Source: Candidatus Methanoperedens sp.
GTDB lineage: Archaea > Halobacteriota > Methanosarcinia > Methanosarcinales > Methanoperedenaceae
Assembly: GCA_023249105.1 (NCBI GenBank)
Contig: JAHFDG010000014.1
Span: 1-64,000, forward strand
DNA: 64,000 nucleotides
Direction: 5' to 3'
The notes beneath the pieces were generated by a model. The model did not search any database, was not told the DNA's origin, and saw only the letters and a list, made by a program, of their open reading frames with translations. Positions 43,393 to 51,208 of this stretch are shown here, one piece after another. Within the stretch, counting starts at the first letter, position 1; each line of letters opens with the position of its first letter. Both the position numbers and the translations under genes were made by a program.

Positions 43393-44115
43393 TCACCTTC
43401 CATAGTTTCTTAAGCCATCTAAAATGCTGTGTTCATATAACTCTTTAATTGCAGTATGATATATGTCTACTTGGCCAAGGATAGAAGAAAGCTCTGTTTC
43501 ATTTTTTGAATAACAATCATAATCAAGTGAAAATTCCTTCTTTGCAATTGGGTTTGGATATTCGCTATTGAACCAGCCGTACTGGAATCGGAGAAAATAA
43601 TCAGATCTATTTAATTCTAAGACCCCCATTAATCTTGATAGTTCACTCCGCCTTTCGATGAAATCAAGACTAGAAGTAAGGGGTTCTTTAATAAATTCTG
43701 TCCACTCAAATGGATCACCTTCATTAATAATTATTTGATTTATATAACGAAGTCCTATCCTAGATGTTTTTGCAGAGGAATTCTCTGTTCCCAAATTTTG
43801 AATCACTTTCTGAACAAGATTTCTGAACTCTTCATAAGTATTATAATTTTTAATCCCAATTATAATTGCATTAGGCTCTAATGTTATCGAACTATTTGCA
43901 TTATTATGAAAATAATAGGCTTTAGCTCGTTTCTCTTTTGTAGTTTTCTGAACGTTGTCGATAGTCATTTCAATAGATACTTGTTCTCGTGGTTCGAACT
44001 CAGGAAAACTATCTGAAACCATTCTCTTGATATTATCCACTACCTGCGGAGAAAATTTGATTTCATCCTTAAAATTCAATCTTAATATGACGTCTTTTAA
44101 AAAATTGCTTGGCAT
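43393..44115 (-). CDS. TIGR04255-family protein
   Basis: A 240-residue protein with the marks of the TIGR04255 group of sporadically distributed proteins: N-terminal LKDVILRLNF, central SSAKTSRIGLRYINQIII, and C-terminal FSLDYDCYS ... LYEHSILDGLRNYG. The family's function is not established; it often appears in accessory regions. The ATG at 44115 has GGGATG just upstream. It is first of three tightly spaced AT-rich genes, bounded by possible IS-end remnants at 42453 and 44270. Confidence 0.8.
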   Translation of the reverse strand: MPSNFLKDVILRLNFKDEIKFSPQVVDNIKRMVSDSFPEFEPREQVSIEMTIDNVQKTTKEKRAKAYYFHNNANSSITLEPNAIIIGIKNYNTYEEFRNLVQKVIQNLGTENSSAKTSRIGLRYINQIIINEGDPFEWTEFIKEPLTSSLDFIERRSELSRLMGVLELNRSDYFLRFQYGWFNSEYPNPIAKKEFSLDYDCYSKNETELSSILGQVDIYHTAIKELYEHSILDGLRNYGR

Positions 44116-44269
44116 TATCATCCCTTTATGGTGAATAACATATATTATAACATTAGGTATATACCTATCTATCCAATCTCAGTAATCAGCCACTAATCCC
44201 CTCCGCCCCTTATCTTTATACACATAATTGTTGTTGTGGTTCAAGATATTCCAGCGGATGCGCGAAAAC

Positions 44270-44345
44270 GAGTGCGGATGCAGTCACAAACCCCGGACTT
44301 AAAACTACGACCTGCATATAGCGATTTTAGCATGAAAGTTTAACT
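44270..44345 (+). mobile_element. Possible IS200/IS605 left-end remnant, copy 2
   Basis: GCAGTCACAAACCCCGGACTTAA at about 44280 and GCATGAAAGTTTAA at 44330 repeat the order seen at 42461-42515 in the same orientation. The frame after the ATG stops after three codons. Together with copy 1 it brackets the three-gene TIGR04255 operon. The rest of 44116-44377 is AT-rich spacer. Confidence 0.3.
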
Positions 44346-44377
44346 TGATTTTGGACACTTCAACACTCCCATGGCTT

Positions 44378-44520
44378 TGACACCCCCCTCACTCCTCCCT
44401 CCCACTCGGACACATCTCCCCAATCATACACACCCCGCATTTCGGCACCACATGTCTGCACATCTCCTGCCCTAACCTCACAAGCAGCTCATTGATATAG
44501 CGCTTCGGCATGACTTCGCG
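44378..44520 (-). pseudogene. Duplicated 3' fragment of the endonuclease III gene
   Basis: About 143 bases closely match the 3' end of the nth gene at 45960-46112. Read on the minus strand it encodes RYINELLVRLGQEMCRH then VVPKCGVCMIGEMC, that is the last part of endonuclease III with its iron-sulfur cysteines, ending in the same C-rich 3' flank. It has no 5' part and cannot be functional. The two copies flank the fic gene as direct repeats. Confidence 0.85.
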
Positions 44521-44601
44521 GTTAACTTGAGAGGAATAAGTTTAATTACCAATAATTACTAATATTAACAAAATTAGTAATTAAAAGTAAGTAGAATAAT
44601 T

Positions 44602-45939
44602 ATGAAAATTCCGGAAAGCCCGCCAAAGATATTGTATAATAAGATAGCAGATGGACTAAAATATTTAAAAAACGACTCCTATAATCAATTAATCAAAGAA
44701 GCTATTAACAAATATTTGTACTGGTCTGAATTCAAATATAAACCCGGCTCTGGTCAGATAGAACCTGAAGTATTATGGACAATTGTTAAATTAAATAGAA
44801 ATTTAAGCGCTGAAAAGATTAAAATAAGTGATATAACAGGATTTGAATTCAAATATAACCTGACTCCTGATATTCAACAAAAATTACATGAATTCGACCT
44901 TAATCTGGGGGGAAGACTCGGCGGGGAAGAGATTATTCCCAGCAGCGATAAAAACAGGTATTTAATCAGTTCAATCATGGAAGAAGCGATTGCCTCAAGC
45001 CAATTAGAGGGCGCTGCTACAACAAGAAAAGAAGCAAAGAAGATGTTAAGGCAGGAAAGGAAGCCGAAAAACAAGTCTGAACAAATGATCCTGAATAATT
45101 ACAATACAATAAGAAAACTAAAAGAATCAAAAGGCGAAAAGCTTACAACAGAATTAATTCTGGAAATCCACTCTTCTATTACGAAAGACACTTTAAGCGA
45201 TTCAAACCAGGAAGGACAATTCAGGAAATCAAATGATATTGCGGTTGTCAGTTCAAGCGGGGAAGTTGTTTATATCCCGCCGGATTTTGAACATCTTGAA
45301 AAAATAATGAGGGATTTTTGTATTTTTGCTAATGAATCAAACGAAAAAAGATTTATTCATCCGGTTATTCGGGCTACGATTTTACACTTCTTAATTGGTT
45401 ATATACATCCCTTTACTGATGGAAATGGAAGAACTGCAAGGGCGATTTTTTATTGGTATTTGCTTAAAGAGGGTTACTGGCTGATAGAATATATGTCCAT
45501 TTCCAGGATGATAATAAAATCCCCGGCACAGTATGCAAGGGCTTATTTATATTCGGAACTTGATGAAAACGATTTAACTTATTTTATAAATTACCAGTTA
45601 AAAACAATGGGTTTAGCCTTTGACAGCTTGAAAGAATATATAAGTAGAAAAATCCAGGAAAAACGAGAACTATATAATTTCAAAAAAATTAAAAATATTA
45701 ATGACAGGCAAATTATCATATTAAAATTATTATCCGATGAACCAAAATTTACATTCACAATAAAAGAGATCCAGAACAGGTTTAACACCGCTTATCAAAC
45801 AGCAAGGACAGATGTAATGGGCATGGAAAAGTATGGGCTTATCCAAAAAAATATTATTGGAAAAAAGAAATTAATATATTATAGGTCTGAAAATTTTGAT
45901 GAAATCCTCTCAAGATTAATTACGGAAGGACAAAAATGA
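44602..45939 (+). CDS. Fic-domain protein with inhibitory motif and C-terminal winged helix
   Basis: A 445-residue Fic protein. The catalytic motif HPFTDGNGRTAR is complete (residues 269-280), so it should transfer AMP or another nucleotide part to a hydroxyl group on a target protein. An inhibitory helix SSQLEG (132-137) N-terminal to the core identifies a self-restrained class II Fic enzyme. The C-terminal 70 residues look like a winged helix (FTIKEIQNRFNTAYQTARTDVMGMEKYGLI), suggesting DNA binding and self-regulation. The gene is AT-rich and is flanked by direct repeats of the nth 3' end, so it was inserted next to nth. It is monocistronic. Confidence 0.9.
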   Translation: MKIPESPPKILYNKIADGLKYLKNDSYNQLIKEAINKYLYWSEFKYKPGSGQIEPEVLWTIVKLNRNLSAEKIKISDITGFEFKYNLTPDIQQKLHEFDLNLGGRLGGEEIIPSSDKNRYLISSIMEEAIASSQLEGAATTRKEAKKMLRQERKPKNKSEQMILNNYNTIRKLKESKGEKLTTELILEIHSSITKDTLSDSNQEGQFRKSNDIAVVSSSGEVVYIPPDFEHLEKIMRDFCIFANESNEKRFIHPVIRATILHFLIGYIHPFTDGNGRTARAIFYWYLLKEGYWLIEYMSISRMIIKSPAQYARAYLYSELDENDLTYFINYQLKTMGLAFDSLKEYISRKIQEKRELYNFKKIKNINDRQIIILKLLSDEPKFTFTIKEIQNRFNTAYQTARTDVMGMEKYGLIQKNIIGKKKLIYYRSENFDEILSRLITEGQK

Positions 45940-45959
45940 AACATCCACCTTTTGTCATA

Positions 45960-46112
45960 TTGACACCCCCCCTCACTCCCCCCTCCTGCTCGGACACATC
46001 TCCCCAATCATACACACCCCGCATTTCGGCCCGACAGGTCTGCATATATCCTGCCCGAACCTCACAAGCAGCTCATTGATATAGCGCCAATACCTCTTCG
46101 GGAGTACTTCGC
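45960..46112. repeat. Direct repeat partner: 3' end of nth and flank
   Basis: This is the intact-gene copy of the sequence duplicated at 44378-44520. Both begin with TTGACACCCC on the plus strand and continue through the nth stop codon and iron-sulfur region. The copies are about 85-90 percent alike by eye, with a short deletion in the distal copy near 44509. Confidence 0.8.
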
Positions 46113-46587
46113 GAAGTTTCAGTTCTGTCTCCTCAGGCGTCTTTGTGCTCACAAGCCCGAGCCTGTTCGATATCCGGTGGACGTGGGTATCCACTGCAAT
46201 CGCATCCTTGCCAAAGCCGTAAACGAGGACACAATTTGCGGTCTTTCTTCCCACGCCCGGAAGCGAGAGCAACGTATCCACATCGTCAGGAACTTTGCCC
46301 TTAAAATCATTGCTGATTATCCTGGCTATTTCCTTCACGCGCGGCGCTTTTATGCGGTAGAACCCGACTTCGCGAATCAATTCCTCGATGTCCGAAACAT
46401 CGGCACCTGCAAGCGCTGTTGCGGTTCCGTATTTTGAAAATAGTTTCCCTGATGCCCTGTCCGTGACCTCGTCGCGGGTGCGCTGGGAGAGGACTGTGGC
46501 TATTAGCTGGCGAAAAGGGTCACGGGAATTGAATTTGCCAGGAGGGTAGCGGTTTTTCAGGCGGGAGATGATGAGGTCGATGGTCAT
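45973..46587 (-). CDS. nth: Endonuclease III, [4Fe-4S] DNA glycosylase/lyase
   Basis: A 204-residue base-excision repair enzyme that removes oxidised pyrimidines and cuts the abasic strand. The helix-hairpin-helix LPGVGRKTANCV carries the catalytic lysine, VDTHVHRISNRLG carries the catalytic aspartate, and the C-terminus binds a [4Fe-4S] cluster through CRPVGPKCGVCMIGEMC. The ATG at 46587 gives the family's normal start (MTIDLIISRLKNRYPP); the open frame extends 67 codons upstream into the divergent promoter but that part is not like the family. Its 3' end is duplicated beyond the fic gene. Confidence 0.93.
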   Translation of the reverse strand: MTIDLIISRLKNRYPPGKFNSRDPFRQLIATVLSQRTRDEVTDRASGKLFSKYGTATALAGADVSDIEELIREVGFYRIKAPRVKEIARIISNDFKGKVPDDVDTLLSLPGVGRKTANCVLVYGFGKDAIAVDTHVHRISNRLGLVSTKTPEETELKLREVLPKRYWRYINELLVRFGQDICRPVGPKCGVCMIGEMCPSRRGE

Positions 46588-46680
46588 GAGGGCTACTTCG
46601 GCACGGAGGGTAATAAAGCATAACGATTTGGAGGAGAAAAGATTAAAGTCTGCGATAAAGTTAAAATAGCCTCTGAGTAA

Positions 46681-46699
46681 GTATAAATACGAGTTATAC
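46681..46699. promoter_or_regulatory. Inverted repeat before second VapBC module
   Basis: GTATAA-ATACGAG-TTATAC, 27 bases before the antitoxin start, with a TATA-like core. The half-sites match the inner part of the palindrome at 20872-20895, suggesting that related AbrB antitoxins read similar operators. Confidence 0.45.
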
Positions 46700-46725
46700 C
46701 AAACACAGGTATGGAGAATATCGAA

Positions 46726-46968
46726 ATGGAAGCTATAATGAAAGTCGGTCCAAAAGGGCAGGTAGTAATTCCACAGGAATTCAGGCATGCTCTGAACATA
46801 TATCCAGGGTCAAAAGTAGTGTTTAAATTAACAGATAAAAAATTAGAGATAGAAAAACCCCCGCAGGATGCCATTGCAATATTTAGGGAAACTGCAAAAG
46901 GAATGGGTAAACTCAGGTTCCATCCCCACGAAGCATATGAAGAAGAGCTTGAAGAGAGGATAAATTGA
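46726..46968 (+). CDS. vapB: AbrB-family antitoxin (VapB type), second locus
   Basis: An 80-residue AbrB/SpoVT protein: MEAIMKVGPKGQVVIPQEFRHALNIYPG is the DNA-binding swapped hairpin, and the acidic C-terminus (HEAYEEELEERIN) should bind the toxin. ATG at 46726 has GGAG nine bases upstream; an earlier ATG at 46711 is possible. It overlaps the PIN toxin gene by four bases. Confidence 0.87.
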   Translation: MEAIMKVGPKGQVVIPQEFRHALNIYPGSKVVFKLTDKKLEIEKPPQDAIAIFRETAKGMGKLRFHPHEAYEEELEERIN

Positions 46969-47366
46969 ATTATTTAGACTCGAACCTGATCATCTACGCA
47001 ATCCTCGATGAAACTGACATCGGAGATTGGGCAAGAAGCGTGCTGGAAAGAGTACAAAATGAGGAGATGCCTGCCTGCACTTCATTTCTCACTTTTGATG
47101 AGGTTTTTTATAAGGTGAATAAGGTCAAAGGAACCGATACTGCTGTAAAAAATCTTGAGGCTTTCTTAACAATGCCGAATATGAGATTTTTCGATGTTAA
47201 TGATGCTGTGATATGGAAATCCCTTGAATTGATTAGAGAATATAAAATTCTCCCGAGGGATGCCATTCACGCTGCAACTGCTTTTATTGCAGGCGCAGAG
47301 ATGATATATTCAGAGGATGGGGATTTTGATAAGATAAGGGGGTTGAAGAGGAAGTGGAAGGATTGA
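46965..47366 (+). CDS. vapC: PIN-domain toxin (VapC type), second locus
   Basis: A 133-residue PIN ribonuclease. Acidic residues at MNYLDSNLIIYA (D5), TFDEVFYK, PRDAIHAATA and SEDGDFDKI follow the PIN order. The start is TTG at 46965, overlapping the antitoxin stop, with GAGAGGA upstream. It is only distantly like the PIN toxin at 21135, so the two modules are not a recent duplication. Confidence 0.9.
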   Translation: MNYLDSNLIIYAILDETDIGDWARSVLERVQNEEMPACTSFLTFDEVFYKVNKVKGTDTAVKNLEAFLTMPNMRFFDVNDAVIWKSLELIREYKILPRDAIHAATAFIAGAEMIYSEDGDFDKIRGLKRKWKD

Positions 47367-47456
47367 AAGGTTATATAATAGTTTGAGTGAATTTTCATGT
47401 TCTGAATCCCCTCGCGTAACTTATTTTACCCCGCACCGCATCTAACACTCAACTCT

Positions 47457-49568
47457 ATGACAACAGAATGCACCGCCTGCAAAGGAACAGGCACTATCAT
47501 CCTAAGCGAAAAGGAATGCCCGGACTGCAAGGGCTCAGGCAAGCCAAAAGCCATAAGCCTTGATCAACTCTCAGAAAAAGACCTTGGAAAACTCATGGGA
47601 GGGGGCATAAAATGCCCAAAGTGCCAGGGCACAGGCAAGATATCGGTCACCGAACCCTGCAAGACCTGCGCCGGCAGGGGAAAGTTCTTCACATGCACGG
47701 TATGTGGGAAAGAAACCACGAAAGGCGACCTCTGCGAGAACTGCGCCAAAAAACCTCTTGTGCATGTCCTGAGCGCAGAGTGCGACACGCGCGAGCTTGA
47801 GGTCGGGAAGGTTTACGAAGGAAAAGTGCAGGGGCATGCCAACTTCGGCGTGTTCGTTGACCTGAACCCGCAGCTCCGGGGGCTCATACATTCAACTAAC
47901 ATCAGTTTCCTCCCTGAAATAGGGGATAAGATATTCGTTGAAGTGAAAAACATAGCATCGAACGGCAACATCGAACTGCTCCCGAAGAGCCTTAAGGAAT
48001 TCCAGCTAATCGAAGTTGAAAAACAGCTTCCCCGCCGCAAAACAACAGAACTCTCAAAGTACCTGGGCAAGCTCGTGCATCTATCAGGCGAGGTAATACA
48101 GATAAAACAAACCGGGGGCCCCACGATATTCACGATTTCGGATGAAGACGGGACAGTGCAGTGCGCAGCCTTTGAGAAGGCGGGGGAGCGCGCATATCCT
48201 GAAATAAAATCCGAGACCATCGTGAAGGTAATCGGTGAGCCCTCAATGAGGAATGGCGCCATGCAGGTAGAGATACGCGCCATGAAGCAGTTATGGGGAG
48301 GGGATGCTACAGGCATCAAGGAGCAGATAGAATCAGCGATAGACAGGCGCGCAGAACCCCATGATATCCAGTTCCTTGTAAAAAGCGAAGTACTGGAAAA
48401 GCTAAGACCAAAGATGCGAAACGCAGCCAAGCTCATAAGGAAAGCGGTTTTCAAGTCCCGCCCGATAATCATAAGGCACCACGCGGATGCAGACGGCATT
48501 ACTTCAGCGATTGCCATAGAGCGTGCGCTCCTGCCGCTGCTGCGTGAAGTCGGTGGCTCTGATGCCGACCGCCACTTCTACAGGCGCTCCCCTTCAAAGG
48601 CGCCGTTCTACGAACTTGAAGACGTAACAAAAGACCTCACATTCGCGCTTGAGGACCAGGAGAGGTTTGCCCAGAAGATGCCGCTTGTGGTATTGATGGA
48701 TAACGGCGCGACTGAAGAGGATATGCCTGCCATGAAACAGGCGATAATTTACGGTGTGGATATCATGGTCATCGACCACCACCATCCCGACGGTACAATA
48801 GATTCCATGGTGCTCGAACATGTGAACCCTGCCTACGCAGGCGGGGATTTTGGCATAACCACAGGGATGATTGGAACTGAGATTGCCCGCATGATAAACC
48901 CGGAGGTCACGGAAGATATAAAGCACCTTCCTGCCGTTTCAGCAGTCGGGGACAGGTCTGCTGCTCCTGAAGCAGAGCTTTACAAGGCGCTGGTGGCGGA
49001 GAAATATAAACCCGAAGACCTGAAGAACATGGCGCTTGCAATTGATTACGAGGCTTTCTGGCAGCGATTCAATGACGGGCGCGGGATAATGAACGATATT
49101 CTCAATCTTGGTTCAAATGTCAGGCATCAGCAGATAGTAAAACTATTATGTGAGCAGGCAAACGCCGCAATTGCGGAACAACTTGAGGCATCGATGCCTA
49201 ATGTGAAAACCCAAAAACTGGCTAACGGCGCTATAATGAATGTAATAGATGTTGAAAATTTCGCCCACAAGTTCACGTTTCCACCACCCGGCAAAACAAG
49301 CGGGGAGATTCATGACCGCCTGTGCTCCCAGTACAGCGGGCAGCCTGTAGTCACCATCGGATACGGTCCTGATTTTGCAGTATTGCGCTCAAAAGGGGTT
49401 AAAATGAACATCCCGCAGATTGTGAAAGAATTGCACAGCGAAATCAAAGGCGCAGGCGTAAGCGGCGGAGGGCATCTTGTGGTGGGCAGCATAAAGTTCG
49501 TGGAAGGAATGAGAAAAGAAGTGCTTGCAAAACTTGCTGAGAAAATAGGGGCGGCTGGGACTCAATGA
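47457..49568 (+). CDS. DHH phosphoesterase with DnaJ-type zinc fingers, S1 and OB domains
   Basis: A 703-residue archaeal RecJ-like protein. Residues 1-100 hold DnaJ-type zinc motifs (CTACKGTG, CPDCKGSG, CPKCQGTG, CKTCAGRG) and two more CxxC pairs. Residues about 112-180 are an S1 RNA-binding domain (GKVYEGKVQGHANFGVFVDL). Residues about 200-285 are an OB fold (LVHLSGEVIQIKQTGGPTIFTISDEDG). The DHH catalytic core follows with RHHADADGITSA (about 340) and VIDHHHPDG, and a DHHA1-type end GAGVSGGGHLVVGSIKF. It is probably a nuclease for single-stranded DNA or RNA in replication, repair or RNA turnover. The stop codon overlaps the start of the structured repeat element. Confidence 0.9.
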   Translation: MTTECTACKGTGTIILSEKECPDCKGSGKPKAISLDQLSEKDLGKLMGGGIKCPKCQGTGKISVTEPCKTCAGRGKFFTCTVCGKETTKGDLCENCAKKPLVHVLSAECDTRELEVGKVYEGKVQGHANFGVFVDLNPQLRGLIHSTNISFLPEIGDKIFVEVKNIASNGNIELLPKSLKEFQLIEVEKQLPRRKTTELSKYLGKLVHLSGEVIQIKQTGGPTIFTISDEDGTVQCAAFEKAGERAYPEIKSETIVKVIGEPSMRNGAMQVEIRAMKQLWGGDATGIKEQIESAIDRRAEPHDIQFLVKSEVLEKLRPKMRNAAKLIRKAVFKSRPIIIRHHADADGITSAIAIERALLPLLREVGGSDADRHFYRRSPSKAPFYELEDVTKDLTFALEDQERFAQKMPLVVLMDNGATEEDMPAMKQAIIYGVDIMVIDHHHPDGTIDSMVLEHVNPAYAGGDFGITTGMIGTEIARMINPEVTEDIKHLPAVSAVGDRSAAPEAELYKALVAEKYKPEDLKNMALAIDYEAFWQRFNDGRGIMNDILNLGSNVRHQQIVKLLCEQANAAIAEQLEASMPNVKTQKLANGAIMNVIDVENFAHKFTFPPPGKTSGEIHDRLCSQYSGQPVVTIGYGPDFAVLRSKGVKMNIPQIVKELHSEIKGAGVSGGGHLVVGSIKFVEGMRKEVLAKLAEKIGAAGTQ

Positions 49569-49759
49569 AAAACTTTAAGAAAGTTTTATCAAAAACCGTT
49601 GCGCCGCTTTACTTCGCAGACACGTATGCCCACAGGCATACGTGGATACCGCATAAAGCGAGGTGTCGCTTTTCAAACGACGGGTATGGTGCGCCATACC
49701 CGGACACGTCCTCCCGAGACGTGATTCTGGACGTCATAAAGGGGCGTAACCCTTTATGA
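49565..49759 (+). repeat. Structured intercistronic repeat element, copy 1 (with open reading frame)
   Basis: A 195-base element filling the whole gap between the DHH gene and the ferredoxin gene. It is a string of hairpins: AAAACTTT/AAAGTTTT, CACGTATGCC/GGCATACGTG, AAAGCGA/TCGCTTT, GGGTATGG/CCATACCC, CACGTC/GACGTG and CATAAAGGG/CCCTTTATG, almost all perfect. An open frame of 64 codons runs through it (starts MKNFKKVLSKTVAPLYFAD); its ATG overlaps the DHH stop and its TGA overlaps the ferredoxin ATG. The last hairpin pairs the ferredoxin start codon. Copy 2 is at 60611-60793 on the other strand; a fragment lies at 10097-10129. Confidence 0.85.
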
Positions 49760-49914
49760 AGGTCAATAATACCTGCGTTGGCTGCGGCCAGTGCGCCGCT
49801 TATTGCCCCTATGATGCGATAATAGTATTCGGGCGTGCCGGGATGAACGAAAAGTGTATTGAATGCGGAACATGCGTCAGGTATTGCCCTGTCAGCGCTA
49901 TCGCGGAGGAGTGA
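49756..49914 (+). CDS. Small 2[4Fe-4S] ferredoxin
   Basis: A 52-residue bacterial-type ferredoxin with the two motifs CVGCGQCAAYCP and CIECGTCVRYCP. No other domain. Its start codon at 49756 lies in the last hairpin of the structured repeat, and its stop overlaps the ATG of the flavoprotein gene, so the pair is translationally coupled. Ferredoxin-linked prenyl-lipid reductases are known in Methanosarcina, so this is the probable electron donor of its neighbour. Confidence 0.9.
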   Translation: MKVNNTCVGCGQCAAYCPYDAIIVFGRAGMNEKCIECGTCVRYCPVSAIAEE

Positions 49915-51149
49915 TGAAGGCAGTAATCATCGGCGCAGGTCTTGGCGGCTTACTTTCCGGCGCAAAGCTCTCAAAAGCAGGATACGAAGTTGAGATTTTC
50001 GAGCGCTTACCATTCATCGGCGGGCGGTTTGCCAACCTTGATTACAGGGGATTCAAACTCAGCACTGGCGCGCTTCACATGATACCTCACGGCTCGCGGG
50101 GGCCGCTTGCACAGATGCTGCGAGAGGTGGGCGCAGGTGTGACCATTGTTGATTCAAAACCCGCGGCAGTCATCAAGATGAATGACGATACTGAAATAGC
50201 TTTCAAGGATTTTCAAAAGCAGCTCTCGCTCACAAAAAACATAAAACTAGGAACTATACTTCTTTATTCTCGCAAATTCAAGCCAAAAAACGATCTCTCT
50301 TTTAAAGACTGGATTTTAAAATATTTCGATGATGATTTCCTGCTTAAACTTGCAGATTCTTTCTGCGGCTGGGCATTGAGCCTCAGGGCAAAAGATGTCC
50401 CTGCGCAGGAAATGCTTGAAATAATCGATAATATGTACCTGTACAAGGGTTCCGGCATCCCGAAAGGCGGATGCGGCGCTGTGACCGGTGCCCTTGCCGA
50501 TGTCATAAAGTCAAACGGCGGGAAAATACATACTGGTGAATGCGTGGATAAAATAATCATTGATAAGGAAAAAGCATGCGGTGTCAGTGCCAGCGAAAGA
50601 ACAATCGATGCTGACATTATTATCAGCGATATCGGGCACCTTGAAACAGTCAGGATGTATGATTGCAGGGATGAAGCATATTCAGGGAGGATAAATAAAG
50701 CCAGGCCATCAAAAGGAATCAAGATATGTCTTTCATCGGATGAACCTCTAATAGGTCACAGCGGCGTCTTTTTCACGCCTTATGCAGAGAGGATAAACGG
50801 CATAAATGAAGTGACCAATGCAGACCCGAACCTTGCGCCGCCTGGAAAGCATCTTGTAATGTCTCACCAGACTGTGATATCCGATGACTTGAACCAGGAA
50901 ATCAATCTCGGGCTTCTTGACCTGAAAAAACTATTCTCCGGCAAAAAGTACGAGGTTCTGTTGGTCCAGTCATATTCAGATGGCTGGCCAGTGAATCGGG
51001 CATCATCGGGAAGCGATATCGGGAACTGGACACCGGTTCAAAATCTATATGTTGTGGGTGACGGCGCGAAAGGGAAAGGCGGGATTGAGGTTGAGGGCGT
51101 GGCGCTGGGGGTTATGAACGTGATGAAGGAAATCGGTATAATTGTATAG
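49914..51149 (+). CDS. CrtI/geranylgeranyl-reductase-like FAD oxidoreductase
   Basis: A 411-residue flavoprotein of the phytoene desaturase/prenyl reductase superfamily: dinucleotide fold VIIGAGLGGLLSGAKLSKAGYEVEIFER at the start, GGCGAVTGALADVI in the middle, and C-terminal FAD loop NLYVVGDGAKGKGGIEVEGVA. It is coupled to the ferredoxin gene by an ATGA overlap, implying reduction of a lipid or pigment with ferredoxin electrons, for example saturation of archaeal prenyl chains. Desaturase activity cannot be excluded. It differs from the AT-rich homologue at 37554. Confidence 0.87.
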   Translation: MKAVIIGAGLGGLLSGAKLSKAGYEVEIFERLPFIGGRFANLDYRGFKLSTGALHMIPHGSRGPLAQMLREVGAGVTIVDSKPAAVIKMNDDTEIAFKDFQKQLSLTKNIKLGTILLYSRKFKPKNDLSFKDWILKYFDDDFLLKLADSFCGWALSLRAKDVPAQEMLEIIDNMYLYKGSGIPKGGCGAVTGALADVIKSNGGKIHTGECVDKIIIDKEKACGVSASERTIDADIIISDIGHLETVRMYDCRDEAYSGRINKARPSKGIKICLSSDEPLIGHSGVFFTPYAERINGINEVTNADPNLAPPGKHLVMSHQTVISDDLNQEINLGLLDLKKLFSGKKYEVLLVQSYSDGWPVNRASSGSDIGNWTPVQNLYVVGDGAKGKGGIEVEGVALGVMNVMKEIGIIV

Positions 51150-51208
51150 AAGTATACAAATATAGAGGAGAATACGTTTAAAAAACTTTGAAAAAAAAGC
51201 AAGCTGAA

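Noticed and set aside
46588-46788. N-terminal extension of the endonuclease III frame
   Set aside because: It reads through the divergent promoter of the VapBC locus and gives an aromatic-rich peptide absent from the family; the ATG at 46587 gives the normal start.
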